Positions 8,555 to 16,271 of a DNA stretch of 64,000 bases are shown here, one piece after another. How positions within the stretch are numbered: position 1 is the first letter of the stretch; every line of letters starts with the position of its first letter. The stretch covers positions 806,001-870,000 of the forward strand of contig NZ_JBHUNT010000001.1 of the NCBI RefSeq assembly GCF_042685745.1, written 5' to 3'. The DNA is from Prauserella_A oleivorans. GTDB lineage: Bacteria; Actinomycetota; Actinomycetes; Mycobacteriales; Pseudonocardiaceae. A program made the translations under genes and the position numbers. The notes under the pieces were generated by a model. The model saw only the letters and a list, made by a program, of their open reading frames with translations, did not search any database and had not been told where the DNA came from.

Positions 8555-10621
8555 GTGTCCGTCCAACCTGGGCGTCTTCTCCCGCTGCTGACCTCGCATC
8601 GTTCCGGACGGTCGCCGGTGACCTGCGAGTACCGGTGCGGCAACGCGTGTGCCCACCCGGCACCGAACACATCGGACAACGAGTACTTCGGCGACGTCGT
8701 CCGCAACGTCGTGTCGCGCCGGGGCGCGCTGAAGGCCGGTGCGGTGATGACGGCCACCGCGGCCGGTTTCGCCGCGCTGTCCGGCACCGCGGCCGCCGCC
8801 GTGCCGCCCGCCCTGGCCGGCAAGCCCGGCACGTCGGGCCGGCAGGGCGCGCCCGTGCCCGGCACCGACTTCGACCCGGTGGCCCCGAACACCGCCGATG
8901 CCGTGGTGATCCCCGAAGGCTACGAGCAGCGCGTGCTGATCCGCTGGGGCGACCCGGTGGTCCCCGGCGCGCCGGAGTTCGACTTCCACAACCAGAGCGC
9001 GGCCGCGCAGGCCAAGCAGTTCGGCTACAACAACGACTTCGTCGGCCTGATCCCGCAGGACGGCTCGGGCAAGCGGAACTTCCTGGTGGTCAACCACGAG
9101 TACACCACCGAGGTCGACATGTTCCCGGCCGGGACGTACGACCCGGAAAACCCGACCGAGGAGCAGGTGCGCATCGCGTGGGCGGCGCACGGGCTGTCGG
9201 TGGTCCAGGCCGAGCGTGAGCGCTCGGGCGGGTTGAAGGTGGTGCCGAGCCGGTACAACCGCCGGATCACGATGGACACCGAGTTCGAGGTGCGCGGCCC
9301 GGCCGCCGGGTCGAAGTACCTGAAGACCTCCGCCGACCCGAGCGGCCGCGTCGTCCGGGGCACGCAGAACAACTGCGCGGGCGGCGTGACGCCGTGGGGT
9401 ACGGTGCTCTCCGGCGAGGAGAACTTCAACCAGTACTTCGCCAACGCCGAGACGGTCACCGACCCGGTGCAGGCCGAGCGGCTCGCCCGCTACGGCATCT
9501 CGGGTGGCGCCAGCACCCGCAAGTGGGAGCGGTTCGACAAGCGCTGGGACATCGCGCAGGAGCCGAACGAGGTCCACCGCTTCGGCTGGGTCGTCGAGAT
9601 CGACCCGAACGACCCGGACTCCCGCCCGATCAAGCACACCGCGCTCGGCCGGTTCAAGCACGAGGCCGCCAATGTCAAGATCGCCAAGGACGGCCGCGTG
9701 GTGGTGTACTCCGGCGACGACGAGCGCTTCGACTACATCTACAAGTTCGTCTCCAACGGCAAGTACAAGCCCGGCAAGAGCGCGCACGCCCGGCGGCACA
9801 ACATGAGCCTGCTCGACGACGGCACGCTCTACGTCGCCAAGTTCACCGGCGACAGCCCGGCGAGTGAGATCGACGGCAGCGGCGCCCTGCCCTCCGACGG
9901 CGAGTTCGACGGTGTCGGCGAGTGGATCCCGCTGGCCAGCGGCAACAAGTCGTTTGTGGACGGGTTCACGGCCGAGGAGGTGTACGTCTTCACGCGTCTG
10001 GCGGCCGACAAGGTGGGCGCCACGAAGATGGACCGCCCCGAGGACATCGAGCCCAACCCGGTCAACGGCCGCATCTACGCCGCGCTCACCAACAACAGCG
10101 ACCGTGGCGCGTCGGGCAAGGCGGGCGCCGACGAGGCCAACCCCCGCAACGGCAACCGCAACGGCCACGTCCTCGAATGGGAGGAGGACGGCGCCGGCAC
10201 GCGGTTCGTGTGGCGGCTGCTGCTCGTCTGCGGTGACCCGGCCACGGCCGACACCTACTTCGGCGGGTTCGACAAGAACGCGGTCAGCCCGATCTCCTGC
10301 CCGGACAACCTCGCCTTCGACAGCTACGGCAACCTCTGGATCTCCACCGACGGCAACGCGCTCGGCTCGAACGACGGCCTGTTCTCGGTGCCGGTGGACG
10401 GGCCGAACCGGGGCCAGGTGAAGCAGTTCCTCACCGTGCCGATCGGTGCCGAGGCCTGTGGTCCCGTGGTGACCGACGACGTGGTGCTCGTCGCCGTCCA
10501 GCACCCGGGTGAGGGCGCGGGCGCGGCCAACCCCGAGTCGCACTGGCCCGACGGTGGCTCGGCCAACCCGCGGCCCGCGATCGTGGCCGTGTGGAAGAAG
10601 GGCCGGATCGGCGTCCGCTGA
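8555..10621 (+). CDS. phoX: Tat-exported PhoX-family alkaline phosphatase (DUF839)
   Basis: A 688-residue secreted phosphatase. The N-terminus carries a twin-arginine signal SRRGALK (residues 54-60), then an Ala-rich hydrophobic stretch ending near AAA-VPP (about 82). The rest matches the PhoX layout: GYEQRVLIRWGDPV, an acidic NYNNDFVGL-like segment (YNNDFVGLIP), LVVNHEY, NNCAGGVTPWGTVLSGEENFNQYF, GRFKHEAANV, MDRPEDIEPNP and NGHVLEWEE. PhoX enzymes use Fe/Ca cofactors to release phosphate from esters outside the cell, and need Tat because they fold with metal. The GTG at 8555 follows GGAGG. The pre-signal extension of about 53 residues is also seen in relatives. Confidence 0.92.
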   Translation: MSVQPGRLLPLLTSHRSGRSPVTCEYRCGNACAHPAPNTSDNEYFGDVVRNVVSRRGALKAGAVMTATAAGFAALSGTAAAAVPPALAGKPGTSGRQGAPVPGTDFDPVAPNTADAVVIPEGYEQRVLIRWGDPVVPGAPEFDFHNQSAAAQAKQFGYNNDFVGLIPQDGSGKRNFLVVNHEYTTEVDMFPAGTYDPENPTEEQVRIAWAAHGLSVVQAERERSGGLKVVPSRYNRRITMDTEFEVRGPAAGSKYLKTSADPSGRVVRGTQNNCAGGVTPWGTVLSGEENFNQYFANAETVTDPVQAERLARYGISGGASTRKWERFDKRWDIAQEPNEVHRFGWVVEIDPNDPDSRPIKHTALGRFKHEAANVKIAKDGRVVVYSGDDERFDYIYKFVSNGKYKPGKSAHARRHNMSLLDDGTLYVAKFTGDSPASEIDGSGALPSDGEFDGVGEWIPLASGNKSFVDGFTAEEVYVFTRLAADKVGATKMDRPEDIEPNPVNGRIYAALTNNSDRGASGKAGADEANPRNGNRNGHVLEWEEDGAGTRFVWRLLLVCGDPATADTYFGGFDKNAVSPISCPDNLAFDSYGNLWISTDGNALGSNDGLFSVPVDGPNRGQVKQFLTVPIGAEACGPVVTDDVVLVAVQHPGEGAGAANPESHWPDGGSANPRPAIVAVWKKGRIGVR

Positions 10622-10629
10622 CGAGTATC

Positions 10630-10665
10630 GGTGGCCGTGCCGGCCGCGTGACCGGCACGGCCACC
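10630..10665. terminator. Bidirectional hairpin between phoX and alpha/beta hydrolase
   Basis: A perfect 14-bp stem (GGTGGCCGTGCCGG with its complement) around an 8-nt loop fills the 48-bp gap between two convergent genes. It has no T-tract. Position and strength support a shared terminator. Confidence 0.7.
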
Positions 10666-10669
10666 GCCG

Positions 10670-11416
10670 TCAGCAGTCGGCGAGGAAGCGCTCGATCGAC
10701 GTCGCGAGCGCGATCGGCGTCTCGTCGATGGCGTAGTGCCCCGCGTTGCCGAACTCCTCGAGTTCCAGCTTCGGGTACCACTGTGCGAACGTGCCGCGCA
10801 TCGTCTCCGCGCCGAGTGCCGGGTCGTGCTCGCCCACGATCACCTTGATGGCGGCGGAGTTTCCGGCGATGCGCTCGTGGAAGTCGGTCTTGGCCCACGC
10901 CTCGAGGTAACCGGCGACGGCGTCGCGGTCGGCGTTCTCCAGCGAGTGCCGCACCGCCGCGTCGAGCCACGTACCGGTGAGCCGGTTGCCCGTGGTGAAG
11001 TCGATGATGGCGCGGCGATTCTCGGGGTTGTCGGCCGCGCCCGCGAACAGCTGCCAGGTCTCGTCGTCGAACGGCACCCCGCTCGCGGGCACCGGCGAGA
11101 TGCCCACGACGCCGCGGATCCGTTGCGGTGCCTCGGCGAGCACGTACTGCATCACGCTGCCGCCCATCGAGTGCCCGACGAGGGAGAACCGGTCGGCGCC
11201 CAGTTCGTCGGCCAGTGCCAGGACGTCGCCGGCGGCCTCGGCGATGGTGTAGTCCCCGGTCTCGCCGCGCCGCGCGCCGTACCCGCGGTAGTCGCAGAAC
11301 ACGTAACTGAACCGGTCGCCGTCGAGGTGCGGGGTCAGGGCCGTCCAGGCCCGGCTCGACCCGAACCAGCCGTGCAACGCGAGCACCACGTGCTCGCCGG
11401 TGCCGAATCGCTCCAT
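10670..11416 (-). CDS. Alpha/beta hydrolase
   Basis: A 248-residue cytosolic alpha/beta-fold hydrolase. It has the oxyanion-hole segment LHGWFGSSRAW (from residue 14), nucleophile elbow GHSMGG (Ser about 83), an acid residue in VGEHDPALG, and a catalytic His in GNAGHYAIDETP (about 226). AGGAGG precedes the ATG. The family covers esterases, lactonases and C-C hydrolases, so the substrate is not assignable. It is convergent with phoX and divergent from the SDR gene. Confidence 0.85.
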   Translation of the reverse strand: MERFGTGEHVVLALHGWFGSSRAWTALTPHLDGDRFSYVFCDYRGYGARRGETGDYTIAEAAGDVLALADELGADRFSLVGHSMGGSVMQYVLAEAPQRIRGVVGISPVPASGVPFDDETWQLFAGAADNPENRRAIIDFTTGNRLTGTWLDAAVRHSLENADRDAVAGYLEAWAKTDFHERIAGNSAAIKVIVGEHDPALGAETMRGTFAQWYPKLELEEFGNAGHYAIDETPIALATSIERFLADC

Positions 11417-11495
11417 GGCGCCTCCTGATCGTCGGTGATCGTGCGTCCCCGGGAGCTTCGCACAGCACTCGCCCGCCCGCCATTACGGTGGGGGC

Positions 11496-12188
11496 ATGGC
11501 TGACCGACCGCTCGCACTCGTCACCGGAGCCTCCCGAGGAATCGGCGAGGCCGTCGCCCGCGCACTCGGTGGTACGCACCGGGTGCTGCTCGGCGGCCGG
11601 GACGTCGGCGCGCTGTCGCGGCTGGCAGGTGAGCTGCCGGACGCGACGCCATGGACGGTGGATCTCACCGACGAGGCCGCGGTCGCCGACGCCGCGGCGG
11701 CGATCCCAAGCCTCGACGTGCTCGTGCACTCGGCGGGGGTGGCGCGACTCGGCACGGTCGAGTCCTCGCCCGCGCAGGTGTGGCGGGACAACTTCGAGGT
11801 CAACGTCGTCGCGGTGGCCGAGCTCACCCGGCTGCTGTTGCCCGCGCTGCGCGCGGCGCACGGCCACGTGGTGCTCATCAACTCCGGCCAGGGTCTGTCC
11901 GCACGGGCCGGCTGGGGCGCGTACGCCGCGAGCAAGTTCGGTCTCCGGGCGTTCGCGGACGTGTTGCGCGCCGAGGAGGAGCCGAACGGACTGCGCGTGA
12001 CGTCGGTGTACCCGGGCCGTACGGACACCGAGATGCAGCAGGCCATCGTGGCCGGTGAGGGCGGCGAGTACGCGCCCGAGCGGTACCTGCGGCCGGACTC
12101 GGTGGCGGCTGCCGTGCACGCCGCCGTGACGGCGACGCCCGATGCGCATCCCACCGAGGTCGTCGTGCGCCCGCGACCGCATCGCTGA
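11496..12188 (+). CDS. Short-chain dehydrogenase/reductase
   Basis: A 230-residue classical SDR with cofactor motif TGASRGIG (residues 10-17), VLVHSAGV (NNAG equivalent), and catalytic Ser in LINSGQG plus YAASK (Tyr about 143). The end carries TSVYPGRTDTEMQQ. An arginine in the second glycine-loop position suggests NADP preference. GGTGGGGGC precedes the ATG. A strong terminator follows, so it is probably monocistronic. The substrate is unknown. Confidence 0.88.
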   Translation: MADRPLALVTGASRGIGEAVARALGGTHRVLLGGRDVGALSRLAGELPDATPWTVDLTDEAAVADAAAAIPSLDVLVHSAGVARLGTVESSPAQVWRDNFEVNVVAVAELTRLLLPALRAAHGHVVLINSGQGLSARAGWGAYAASKFGLRAFADVLRAEEEPNGLRVTSVYPGRTDTEMQQAIVAGEGGEYAPERYLRPDSVAAAVHAAVTATPDAHPTEVVVRPRPHR

Positions 12189-12206
12189 CGCACCGGCTGC
12201 GCCGCG

Positions 12207-12238
12207 AACCGCTCCTCGGCATCGAGGGGCGGTTTTTT
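12207..12238 (+). terminator. Rho-independent terminator of the SDR gene
   Basis: A 12-bp stem with one G-U pair (AACCGCTCCTCG / CGAGGGGCGGTT), GCAT loop and six T residues directly after. This is the most canonical terminator in the window. Confidence 0.88.
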
Positions 12239-12249
12239 CATGCGCGCAT

Positions 12250-12314
12250 TTGACACCAGTCGTCCACTGGTGCCATGGTTACCTACATGACTAATGAACC
12301 AAGGCACTGGTTCA
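12250..12314 (+). promoter_or_regulatory. Promoter with two operator-like inverted repeats upstream of the GntR-ABC operon
   Basis: TTGACA at 12250-12255 is a perfect -35 box. It is overlapped by CACCAGT-cgtcc-ACTGGTG (12254-12272), a perfect 7-5-7 repeat. A second repeat, TGAACCA-aggcac-TGGTTCA (12295-12314), lies 16 bp before the GntR start. The -10 is unclear. YtrA-type GntR repressors commonly bind such repeats in their own promoters, so the two sites are probable autoregulatory operators. Confidence 0.65.
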
Positions 12315-12330
12315 CCGGACGGCGGCTCTG

Positions 12331-12690
12331 ATGGACGACGCACGCCCGCTGTTCCTGCAGATCGCGGAGCAGATCGAGGACTCGATCATCGACGGCTCCC
12401 TGCCGGAGGAGACCAGGGCGCCGTCGACCAACGAACTTGCCGCCTTCCACCGGATCAACCCGGCGACGGCGGCGAACGGCATCAACAAGCTGGTGGCCGA
12501 CGGCTTGCTCTACAAGCGAAGGGGGGTCGGGATGTTCGTGAAGGCGGGGGCCCGGCAGGAGCTGGTCGAACGCAGGAGGGAGGCGTTCGGCCGCACCTTC
12601 ATCGCGCCGCTGCTGGCGGAGGCGCGCAGGCTCGAAATGGACGCGGAGGACCTGAAGAAGATGATCGATACCTGGAGGGACGACCTATGA
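12331..12690 (+). CDS. GntR family regulator, YtrA subfamily
   Basis: A 119-residue protein: an N-terminal winged helix (PLFLQIAEQIEDSIIDGSL, APSTNELAAFHRINPATAANGINKL, GVGMFV) and only a short helical tail of about 45 residues. Lack of a large ligand domain is diagnostic of the YtrA subfamily, which regulates adjacent ABC transporters. The stop overlaps the ATPase start by 4 bp. ETRAPSTNEL replaces the more usual LPSxRxLA turn, which is ordinary variation. Confidence 0.9.
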   Translation: MDDARPLFLQIAEQIEDSIIDGSLPEETRAPSTNELAAFHRINPATAANGINKLVADGLLYKRRGVGMFVKAGARQELVERRREAFGRTFIAPLLAEARRLEMDAEDLKKMIDTWRDDL

Positions 12691-13589
12691 CCGTGGTGAG
12701 CCTGCAAGGGGTGACCAAACGCTACGGCGCGACAACGGCCGTCCAGGACGCGTCCTTCGACCTGTACGAGGGCCGGATCCACGGGATGCTCGGCCGCAAC
12801 GGTGCCGGCAAGAGCACGCTGATGCGGATGCTCACGGGGCAGGACTTCCCCACCGCGGGGCAGATCCGCGTCTTCGGGCAGAATCCGTACGAGAACGCCG
12901 ACGTGCTGCGGCAGGTCTGCTTCATCAAGGAATCGCAGAAGTACCCGGACATCTTCCAGGCCCGGCACGCACTGCACGCGGCGAGCCTGGTGTTCCCCAA
13001 CTGGGACGCCGACTTCGCCGCCGAGCTCGTCGAGGAGTTCCGGCTTCCGCTCAAGACCCGGGCGAAGAAGCTCTCCCGCGGTCAGCTCTCGGCGGTCGGT
13101 GTGGTCATCGGCCTGGCGGCACGCGCGCCGCTGACGCTGTTCGACGAGCCCTACCTCGGTCTCGACGCGGTGGCCCGGCAGCTCTTCTACGACCGGCTGC
13201 TCGCCGACTACGCCGAACACCCGCGCACGATCGTGCTCTCCACCCACCTCATCGACGAGGTCAGCGACCTCATCGAGCACGTCGTCGTCATCGACCGCGG
13301 GCGCATCATCATGAACGACAGCGCCGAAAACCTGCGCTCGCAGGCGGTCACCGTCAGCGGGCCGTCGCGCGCCGTCGAGGAGTTCGCGGCAGGCCACACC
13401 GTGCTGCACCGAGAGGAGATCGGCGGCTTCGTCCGGGTGACCCTCGTCGGAGTTCCGGACGCGCGCGACACCGACAACCTCCGGGTGGAGCCGGTGTCGC
13501 TGCAGCAGCTGGTGGTCCGGACCACGCAACTCGCCGACGGAGACCGAGCTCTCGTCGGCGCCAAGAACGGCAGGGAGGCCGGACGATGA
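12687..13589 (+). CDS. ABC transporter ATP-binding protein (YtrB-like)
   Basis: A 300-residue ATPase with Walker A GRNGAGKST (residues 36-44), signature LSRGQLSAV, Walker B LTLFDEP and a switch His in STHLIDE. The signature LSRGQ departs from LSGGQ at one position. The C-terminal 80 residues (VSGPSRAVEEFAAG onward) match the accessory region of ABC-2 type ATPases. The ATG at 12687 overlaps the GntR stop. It partners with the following permease; the substrate is unknown, with cell-envelope stress or antibiotic response as the usual theme for YtrA-linked systems. Confidence 0.92.
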   Translation: MTVVSLQGVTKRYGATTAVQDASFDLYEGRIHGMLGRNGAGKSTLMRMLTGQDFPTAGQIRVFGQNPYENADVLRQVCFIKESQKYPDIFQARHALHAASLVFPNWDADFAAELVEEFRLPLKTRAKKLSRGQLSAVGVVIGLAARAPLTLFDEPYLGLDAVARQLFYDRLLADYAEHPRTIVLSTHLIDEVSDLIEHVVVIDRGRIIMNDSAENLRSQAVTVSGPSRAVEEFAAGHTVLHREEIGGFVRVTLVGVPDARDTDNLRVEPVSLQQLVVRTTQLADGDRALVGAKNGREAGR

Positions 13590-14284
13590 ACCACATTCTG
13601 CGGGTCGCCCGCATGCAACTGGTCAATTCCTGGGCCATCATCGGGCTTCCGATCGGCATCCTGTTGCTGGCCGTGGCGGCGAACGTGGTGATCTTCGTGG
13701 CCCTCAGCGCACCAGACGCCGACGGCGAGCTCATCACCGGCGGCATCCTGTCGATCTACATCACACTGCTGATCAGCCACCTGCAGACAATGACGCAGAT
13801 GTTCCCGTTCGCCGTGGGGTTGAGTGTGACCCGCAAGGCGTTCCTCGGGGCGGCGGCGTTGATCGTGACCGCGCAGTCGTTCGGGTACGCGGTGCTGTTG
13901 TGGCTGCTCGAGCTCATCGAGAAGGCCACCGGCGGGTGGGGTCTGGACCTCACGTTCTTCGCGCTGCCGTTCCTGGACATGGCCAACCCGCTGGCGCAGA
14001 TCCTGGTCTACGCCGCGCCGTTCCTGGTGTTCTCCTTCTTCGGGCTCTGGGTCGGCATCGTCTACAAGCGCTGGGGCCAGTTCGGTGCCTGGGCGCTCGC
14101 GGTCTCGCTCGCAGGGCTCGGCGTGGCGATCGTCGCGCTGGTGAGCTGGCGGGGATGGTGGCCGAACGTGGGCGAGTTCCTCACGACACAGCCGACGATG
14201 GCGCTGCTGGTCGCTTACCCGGTGCTGATCGCCGCGGTGCTCGCCGGCGCGACCTACCTCACCACCCGGAAAGCCGTTCCGTAG
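13586..14284 (+). CDS. ABC transporter permease, six-helix
   Basis: A 232-residue membrane protein with about six hydrophobic segments (SWAIIGLPIGILLLAVAANVV, ILSIYITLLISHLQTM, AALIVTAQSFGYAVLLWLLEL, ILVYAAPFLVFSFFGLWVGI, LAVSLAGLGVAIVALVS, ALLVAYPVLIAAVLAGATYL). It overlaps the ATPase gene by 4 bp (ATGA) and is the membrane partner. The stop lies 5 bp from the stop of the convergent amidohydrolase, with no space for a terminator. Confidence 0.88.
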   Translation: MNHILRVARMQLVNSWAIIGLPIGILLLAVAANVVIFVALSAPDADGELITGGILSIYITLLISHLQTMTQMFPFAVGLSVTRKAFLGAAALIVTAQSFGYAVLLWLLELIEKATGGWGLDLTFFALPFLDMANPLAQILVYAAPFLVFSFFGLWVGIVYKRWGQFGAWALAVSLAGLGVAIVALVSWRGWWPNVGEFLTTQPTMALLVAYPVLIAAVLAGATYLTTRKAVP

Positions 14285-14288
14285 CGCG

Positions 14289-15593
14289 TCAGTTTCGGAT
14301 CCGCGCCGAGGCCGTGGCGACCTTCGCCTGCGCCTCGGCGCGGTCGATGCGTACCGACTCGCCACCGGCCACCACTTGCTCACCCGCGACCCACACGTCC
14401 CGCACCCGGCGCGACCCGGCCGCCCACACCAGGTTGGCGAGCAGCTGGTCGTCGGGGACATCGAGCCCGGTGGCGAACGCCGGGTCGTCCAGGTCCACGT
14501 GCACGACGTCGGCCCAGTGGCCGGGTTCGAGAGAACCGATGTCGTCGCGGCCGAGGGCCTGCGCGCCCCCACGCGTGGCAAGCAACAGCGCGTCCGCCGC
14601 GCTCACCGCAGTCGAGTCCTGAGTGGACACGCGGGCCAACATGGCCGAGAGCTGGACCTCCTCCCACAGGTCCAAATCGTCGTTGCTGGCCGGGCCGTCG
14701 GTGCCGAGGCCCACCGCGACCGAGGCCGCACGTAGGTCCGTCAGCCGCGCGATGCCGGACGCGAGCTTGGCGTTGGAGCCGGGGCAGTGCGCCACGCCCG
14801 CGCCGCGTGCGGCGAGCAACGCGATGTCCTCATCGGACAGATGGACGGCGTGGGCGGCGATCAGCCTGCCGTCGAGCAGTCCCACCTCGTCGAGCAGCCG
14901 CGGCACCGAGCCGTACTCGGCGCGCTGCTTCTCGTCCTCGTCGGGCGCCTCGGCGACGTGGATCTGCACCAGCGCGTGGCGCTGCGCCGCCGCCTCGGCG
15001 ATCTCCCGCAGCGCCTCCGGAGGCAGCATGTACGCGGAGTGGGCCGCATAGGACAACTCGACCCGCTCGCCGGGGCCGAACCTCAGGCCGTCGGTGTCGA
15101 TCCAGCGGTCGGCGGCGGCGAGCATGGCACGCCAATCGAGGCCCGGCAGGTCGATGATCGGGCCACCCAGCACGACCCGGGCTCCCGTGGCCAGCACGGC
15201 GTCGGCCATCCGCTCGGCGTGGAAGTACATCTCGGCACTCGTCGTCACGCCGCGGCGCAGCATCTCGACCGAGCCCAGCAGCATGCCCGCGTGCACGTCG
15301 TCCGGGCGCAGCTTCGCCTCGGCGGGCCAGATCACCTCGCGCAGCCAGCGCAGCAGCGGGAGGTCACCGCCCATGCCCCGCAACAGCACCATCGGGCTGT
15401 GCGCGTGGGTGTTCACCAGCCCCGGCAGCAGGATGCCCGGCAGCTCCGTCACCCGCGCCTGCCCCGGTGCCGACGCCGCGGGCCCGCAGTAGGTGATGCG
15501 GCCGGTGTCGTCGATGTCGACCACGCCGTCGCGGACGACGGAGCAATCCGGATCGGCGGGAAGGACGACGGGAGCGGACAGCCGGTGGATCAT
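14289..15593 (-). CDS. Amidohydrolase, aminohydrolase/deaminase subgroup (8-oxoguanine/SAH/TRZ-like)
   Basis: A 434-residue metal-dependent deaminase-type amidohydrolase. Metal ligands are NTHAH (His63, His65), HAVH and the Asp of GTDGPASN, with HVAE supplying the active-site Glu/His and HCPGSN a family marker. These motifs place it with S-adenosylhomocysteine/5-methylthioadenosine deaminases, 8-oxoguanine deaminases and chlorohydrolase-like enzymes. It probably hydrolyses an amino group from a purine- or triazine-like ring in the cytosol. It stands alone between the ABC permease (convergent) and a response regulator upstream on the same strand. Confidence 0.88.
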   Translation of the reverse strand: MIHRLSAPVVLPADPDCSVVRDGVVDIDDTGRITYCGPAASAPGQARVTELPGILLPGLVNTHAHSPMVLLRGMGGDLPLLRWLREVIWPAEAKLRPDDVHAGMLLGSVEMLRRGVTTSAEMYFHAERMADAVLATGARVVLGGPIIDLPGLDWRAMLAAADRWIDTDGLRFGPGERVELSYAAHSAYMLPPEALREIAEAAAQRHALVQIHVAEAPDEDEKQRAEYGSVPRLLDEVGLLDGRLIAAHAVHLSDEDIALLAARGAGVAHCPGSNAKLASGIARLTDLRAASVAVGLGTDGPASNDDLDLWEEVQLSAMLARVSTQDSTAVSAADALLLATRGGAQALGRDDIGSLEPGHWADVVHVDLDDPAFATGLDVPDDQLLANLVWAAGSRRVRDVWVAGEQVVAGGESVRIDRAEAQAKVATASARIRN

Positions 15594-15614
15594 GCGGCGA
15601 GTCTAGTGACGTCC

Positions 15615-16271
15615 TCATTCGCTGACGATGCCGTTTCGCCAGGCCCACGCCGCGATCTCGACTCGGTTGCGGGCGCCGATCTTGCCCTGCACCGACGCCA
15701 GGTGGGTCTTCACCGTGGACAGCGACAGGTAGAGCTCGGCGCCGATTTCGGTGTTGGTGAGCCCGCGTGCGGTGGCCCGCACGACGTCGAGTTCACGCGC
15801 GGTCAACGGCTCGGCGGGTGCCTCGGCCGGCGTGGGCGTGGCCGGCTGCTCGCTGAAGTGTTTGAGCAGCCGGACCGTCACCTGGGGCGAGACCAGAGCG
15901 TCCCCCCGGGCGGCCGCCCGGACCGCCTCGATGAGCAGCGCGGGTCCGGCGTCCTTGAGCAGAAAGCCCGATGCGCCGCCCTGCAACGCACTGTGCACGT
16001 ACTCGTCGAGGTCGAACGTCGTCACCACCACGACCTTGAGCGGATCGGCGACGTCCGGGCCCGCGAGCTGCTTGGTCACCTGCAGACCGTCCATGCCCGG
16101 CATGCGGATGTCGAGCAGGCACACGTCGGGGCGCAGCTCCCTGGCCCTGCGCACGGCCTCGATGCCGTCCGCGACGTCGGCCACCACCTCGATGTCCTCC
16201 TGGGCGTCCAGGATCATGCGGAAGCCGATGCGCACCATGTCCTGGTCGTCGGCGATCAGTACCCGGATCAT
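15615..16271 (-). CDS. NarL/FixJ-family response regulator
   Basis: A 218-residue regulator. The receiver domain has the acidic pair ADD (residues 7-9), phospho-acceptor in CLLDIRMPG (about 54), a Thr in VVVTTFD and a Lys in LLKDAGP. The LuxR-type helix-turn-helix is C-terminal (LTARELDVVRATARGLTNTEI, LSTVKTHL). The longer open frame upstream is the opposite-frame shadow of the kinase gene; MIRVLIADDQ at 16271 fits the family start. It overlaps the kinase stop by 4 bp, making a cognate pair. Confidence 0.93.
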   Translation of the reverse strand: MIRVLIADDQDMVRIGFRMILDAQEDIEVVADVADGIEAVRRARELRPDVCLLDIRMPGMDGLQVTKQLAGPDVADPLKVVVVTTFDLDEYVHSALQGGASGFLLKDAGPALLIEAVRAAARGDALVSPQVTVRLLKHFSEQPATPTPAEAPAEPLTARELDVVRATARGLTNTEIGAELYLSLSTVKTHLASVQGKIGARNRVEIAAWAWRNGIVSE

